NCBI GenBank assembly: GCA_020216965.1
Contig: JAIWOJ010000042.1
Location: 1-9,439 of the forward strand
DNA length: 9,439 nt
Origin: Prosthecobacter sp.
GTDB taxonomy: Bacteria > Verrucomicrobiota > Verrucomicrobiia > Verrucomicrobiales > Verrucomicrobiaceae
Reading direction: 5' to 3'
Shown here: positions 6,783-9,439 of the stretch, piece by piece
Position numbering within the stretch: position 1 is the first letter of the stretch
Layout: every line of letters starts with the position of its first letter
Program-made: the position numbers and the translations under genes
The notes under the pieces: generated by a model
The model's database searches: none
The model's input: the letters and a program-made list of their open reading frames with translations, nothing else
Told to the model about the DNA's origin: nothing

Positions 6783-8270
6783 ATGCCCGACACCCCAGAT
6801 CCATCTCCCCAGACAGCCCCCGCGATGCCCAAGCGTTGGAGCATCGGTCTCAATGTTGCCCTGCAGATCTGCCTGGTGTTCGGTCTCTTTTTCGGGGTCA
6901 ATCGCATCAGCTACCGCTACCATACCCGCTGGGATCTCAGCCCTCAGCAACGCTTTACCCTCAGCACCGCCACGCTGAACTATCTAGATAAACTCACCAA
7001 AGACGTCTTCATCGCAAACATCATCCCGCGTGATGCCCCCCTCTTTGGCGAAACCCAAACCTTGCTAGAAGAATACCGCCTCAATGGCCGTGGCCGTGTG
7101 AAAGTCCGCAGCATCGACCCCCTCCGTGACATTGAGCGTGCGGAGACGCTCAAAACCGAAACTGGCCTCGCCCTCGATCAAGGCGGCGTCGTCATCCGCT
7201 GTGGAAAGCGTGTCCGTTTTATTACTGAGGAAGAACTGGTCATTCGTGAAAAAGGCACTGAAACTCAGCGCGCCATCAAAGAATACCGCGGCGAAGATGC
7301 CGTCACCTCCGCCCTCATCAACGTCGTGGACGGAGATGAGCGTAAATTTTACATCGTCGTCGGCAAGGGCGCTCGCACAGAGATCGCCTTGCTCGAGGCC
7401 ATGGCCGCTCTCGGCGAGCTTGGCCGAGCACAAAATTTCCAGCTTTTCCCCATCAACCTCTCCGAAGTCACCGCCATCCCTCAAGACGCGGATGGCATCA
7501 TCCTGGCCGGTCTGCGCTACGATCTCTCTGAGCGTGAAGTGGACCTCCTCAAAAATTACTGGGCGCGGGCACGCGCCGGGCTTCTCGTGCTGCTTGATCC
7601 CGCCGGTGAAACCCCACGGCTTGCCGCCTTTCTCGCCCTCAATGGCGTGAGACCGCGTGGCGACCGCGTCTTATACGCAGAAAGCACCAGCTCCGGCGTG
7701 CGCAAAGAGTTCTCCGTCCAGGCCGTTTTTGACAACGAATCCACCATCACCCGCCATCTAGCCGCCAGCACGACCACCCTGCCTGGGCAAACAGAATCCC
7801 TCGAACTGCGCTTTGAAGACGATTATCTAAAAAATCAAAACATCACCGTGCATCCCCTCATCGGTGCCACTGCCCGCTATTGGGGAGAGAAAAACTACCT
7901 GGAGGAGCTCCCCGTTGCCGATGAAGAGGATACACGCCGAGATCTCTTCCTGGCCGCCAGCGTAGAACGCGGTACCATCACGGACGAGCGCCTGCGTGTC
8001 GATAGTTGCCGCATGGTCATCGTAGGCAATGCCGCCCTACTCGACCGACAATCTGCATTAGCCGTAAATCGTGATTTTGTTGCCGCCGGGCTCAACTGGA
8101 TACTCAATCGGGAAAAACTCATCGGCATTACCCCCAAACCACGCAGCAACTACCGCATTCAGCTCACTCAGCGTCAAAACAATATCATCTTTTGGAGCAC
8201 GACCTTCGCCCTTCCCTGCGTCGTTCTCAGCCTTGGCCTTATGGTCTGGGCTGGTCGCCGTGCCTCATGA
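6783..8270 (+). CDS. GldG-like ABC transporter auxiliary protein
   Basis: The 495-residue protein has one N-terminal membrane helix (about 21-43), a large soluble part, and one C-terminal helix (about 469-490) followed by GRRAS. This is the GldG layout (ABC_transp_aux type), with most of the chain in the periplasm. Just after the first helix comes the diagnostic WDLSPQQRFTLS (50-61) and TLNYLDKL. Further signs are VRSIDP (108-113), EDAVTSALINV (171-181), a Rossmann-like segment with DADGIILAG (235-243) and MVIVGNAALL (411-420) near the C-terminus. In Flavobacterium GldG pairs with GldF and GldA; its biochemical role is not established. The start is supported by AGGA at 6772-6775, seven bases upstream. 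An ATG at codon 15 is the alternative. It lies 36 bases after the permease gene. In many other bacteria GldF and GldG are fused; here they are separate. Confidence 0.88.
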   Translation: MPDTPDPSPQTAPAMPKRWSIGLNVALQICLVFGLFFGVNRISYRYHTRWDLSPQQRFTLSTATLNYLDKLTKDVFIANIIPRDAPLFGETQTLLEEYRLNGRGRVKVRSIDPLRDIERAETLKTETGLALDQGGVVIRCGKRVRFITEEELVIREKGTETQRAIKEYRGEDAVTSALINVVDGDERKFYIVVGKGARTEIALLEAMAALGELGRAQNFQLFPINLSEVTAIPQDADGIILAGLRYDLSEREVDLLKNYWARARAGLLVLLDPAGETPRLAAFLALNGVRPRGDRVLYAESTSSGVRKEFSVQAVFDNESTITRHLAASTTTLPGQTESLELRFEDDYLKNQNITVHPLIGATARYWGEKNYLEELPVADEEDTRRDLFLAASVERGTITDERLRVDSCRMVIVGNAALLDRQSALAVNRDFVAAGLNWILNREKLIGITPKPRSNYRIQLTQRQNNIIFWSTTFALPCVVLSLGLMVWAGRRAS

Positions 8271-8308
8271 GTGGAGCACAGCGTATTTTACTCTTGAAGT
8301 CCTCCACT
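8270..8308 (+). other. Seven-bp inverted repeat behind the GldG-like gene
   Basis: AGTGGAG (8270-8276, starting with the last base of the stop codon) and CTCCACT (8302-8308) are a perfect 7-bp inverted repeat around 25 bases of AT-richer sequence. A short T-containing stretch (GTCTTTACTT) follows. It could be a weak terminator or attenuator between the transporter genes and the coiled-coil genes, or a processing site. The long loop makes it weak as a classic terminator. Confidence 0.3.
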
Positions 8309-8329
8309 GTCTTTACTTAGGCTATGCCG

Positions 8330-8677
8330 ATGAAAATGCCTCGCATCTGCCTATTTGCCGTACTTTTTCTTGGTGCCCCTCTGGCCAGTTGTGACAAACG
8401 CTCTGAATTGCGAGCCAAATTAGAAGCCGCCAAGGCTGAACTAGCCCAGAAACAGGCCGAATCCACCCGCCTCCAAGCAGAGGTGGATAAACTTTCTGCC
8501 ACCTTACCCGGTGGCTCCAATGCAACGGAGGGGCGTGTCAACCAATTGACTCAGGAAAACAACAGCCTGAGCTCGGACATCCAACAGCTCAAAAAGAACA
8601 TTGCTGAAGCTGAACAACAAAATGCAGCTCAGGAATCCGAAGTCAGCAGCTACCTCACCACCCATAGCAAGCTCTGA
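8330..8677 (+). CDS. Small coiled-coil lipoprotein, function unknown
   Basis: The 115-residue product has a signal peptide with lipobox LASC and C21 as the lipidated residue. The +2 residue is Asp, which in E. coli tends to keep lipoproteins in the inner membrane; whether this holds here is unknown. After it come two helical, charge-rich stretches with heptad-like spacing: about 26-59 (rich in E, K, A, L, Q) and 69-108. They are separated by PGGSNATEG, which reads as a helix-turn-helix hairpin. There is no enzymatic motif. Three in-frame ATGs lie close together (8324, 8330, 8336). I chose 8330 because AGG at 8319-8321 sits eight bases before it, but 8324 (two residues longer) is possible. The gene begins 59 bases after the GldG-like gene, and its stop lies two bases before the next start, so it is probably cotranslated with that neighbour. 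Confidence 0.8.
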   Translation: MKMPRICLFAVLFLGAPLASCDKRSELRAKLEAAKAELAQKQAESTRLQAEVDKLSATLPGGSNATEGRVNQLTQENNSLSSDIQQLKKNIAEAEQQNAAQESEVSSYLTTHSKL

Positions 8678-8679
8678 AT

Positions 8680-9439
8680 ATGGAAACCAAAACTTGGATT
8701 TACCTACTGCTACTGATCGGTGTCATCGGCGGCACCTATGCCATCTATCTGGACCAAGAGACCGCCAGCCTGCAAACCTCAGTGGATGTCACTAAGCAAA
8801 ACATCGTCGGCATAGAGGGACAGCTTCAGCAGCGCGCCAAGCAGCTACAGATCCGCCAGTCCGTCGCCGGATTACTGGTAGAAAACACCAAACTCAAACA
8901 GGAAAAGGAACGTCTTGAGGCGGAGCTAAAGCAGGTCAAAGAACGCCTACCCAACATCCAGAACCGCCTACGCCAAGCCATCGAAAAAGTGCGGCGAGAA
9001 ACCGTAGGCATGACACTGCCAGAACTGACCCTCAACGATGGCAGCAGTCTCCAGGAAGCCATCATTCAGCAGGTATTAGAAGATGAAGTCGTTATCCGTC
9101 ACAGCCAGGGCATCCGCCGTGTGCCAGCCAAGCTACTGCCCGCCAACCTCAAGGATCGCCTACGTCCTGGAGCTCTTGCGGAAGCTGCACCGCCAGCATC
9201 AAAACCTATTCATCAACCACCTCAGGCAAAGACAAGCCTTCCCCCTGCGCTGGATGAGATCGCTGCCAAGCAGCAAGAGAAAAAGCTCCTAGAGGCACGA
9301 CTAGCCATCGAAAAAATGCGCCACGACCTCAGGGGGCTAGACGAACAACTCAGCCAAGCGGAATCAGACCTCGCCGTGGCGACATCCCCTTCACGCAAAT
9401 ACTACGCAGAAAACCGCAGAAATCACTTCCGCAGCCTGG
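8680..9439 (+). CDS. Membrane-anchored coiled-coil protein, 3' end cut by window edge
   Basis: From the ATG at 8680, two bases after the preceding stop, the frame stays open for 253 codons to the window edge. Residues 6-23 are one hydrophobic helix without a clear cleavage site, so this is probably a membrane anchor with the rest outside the cytoplasm. Residues about 26-107 are a long coiled coil rich in Q, K, E and L. Residues 110-163 look like a small beta module: GMTLPELTLNDGSSLQEA, then VVIRHSQGIRRVPAKLLP. I recognise the H-x-x-G-x-x-x-V-P-x-x-x-L-P pattern as recurrent in verrucomicrobial and planctomycetal proteins but know no named function. A proline-rich linker (170-190) leads to a second coiled coil (about 193-235) and a basic, tyrosine-containing tail. 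It may partner the coiled-coil lipoprotein just upstream. Function unknown; codon use resembles its neighbours. Confidence 0.82.
   Translation, partial: METKTWIYLLLLIGVIGGTYAIYLDQETASLQTSVDVTKQNIVGIEGQLQQRAKQLQIRQSVAGLLVENTKLKQEKERLEAELKQVKERLPNIQNRLRQAIEKVRRETVGMTLPELTLNDGSSLQEAIIQQVLEDEVVIRHSQGIRRVPAKLLPANLKDRLRPGALAEAAPPASKPIHQPPQAKTSLPPALDEIAAKQQEKKLLEARLAIEKMRHDLRGLDEQLSQAESDLAVATSPSRKYYAENRRNHFRSL

Noticed and set aside
7065..7650. Reading frames of 139 (minus) and 174 (plus) codons inside the GldG-like gene
   Set aside because: Both are out-of-frame shadows of a continuous 495-residue protein with membrane helices at both ends and GldG motifs.
1..9439. Search for CRISPR arrays, tRNA/rRNA genes, transposases, phage genes and defence systems
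   Set aside because: No regular direct repeats with spacers, no RNA gene signature and no transposase or integrase motif were seen; the genes are ordinary chromosomal and envelope functions.

Overview
The window looks like a chromosomal segment from a Gram-negative bacterium of moderately high GC. My best guess is a member of the Verrucomicrobiota, in the Prosthecobacter/Verrucomicrobium direction. This is an inference from three things: delta-60 propeller proteins, a GldA/GldF/GldG transporter in separate genes, and small envelope proteins with the H-x-x-G-x-x-x-V-P module I associate with that phylum. No marker gene here proves the phylum. No rRNA, tRNA, CRISPR array, insertion sequence or phage gene was seen. 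Coding density is high, and apart from the first gene everything reads on the + strand.

Layout. (1) Bases 1-548, minus strand: the 5' end of a secreted delta-60 repeat (beta-propeller) protein that runs off the left edge. (2) Bases 668-2971: a divergently transcribed, secreted 767-residue fusion of a serine beta-lactamase-fold (S12, AmiE-like) domain to an exo-beta-N-acetylmuramidase NamZ (DUF1343/GH171) domain. It is probably a two-activity peptidoglycan-scavenging enzyme. (3) Bases 3159-4256: dnaN, the replicative sliding clamp, with no dnaA, recF or gyrB beside it. A proline-rich lipoprotein follows (4302-4847). (4) Bases 5018-8270: an ABC-2 transport operon of the GldA-GldF-GldG type, with ATPase, six-helix permease and periplasmic auxiliary subunit in order. 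(5) Bases 8330-9439: a small coiled-coil lipoprotein and, two bases after its stop, a membrane-anchored coiled-coil protein that runs off the right edge.

How the parts fit. The fusion protein would strip peptides from, and release MurNAc from, cell-wall fragments in the periplasm or outside the cell. The Gld-type transporter and the two coiled-coil proteins behind it may form one envelope-associated module. That link rests only on collinearity and tight spacing. dnaN is a housekeeping gene that appears to have its own promoter.

The most noteworthy items are the amidase-exomuramidase fusion and the Gld-like transporter with its coiled-coil neighbours. Neither is a wholly new system on this evidence, but neither arrangement is one whose function I know to have been studied in this type of organism.
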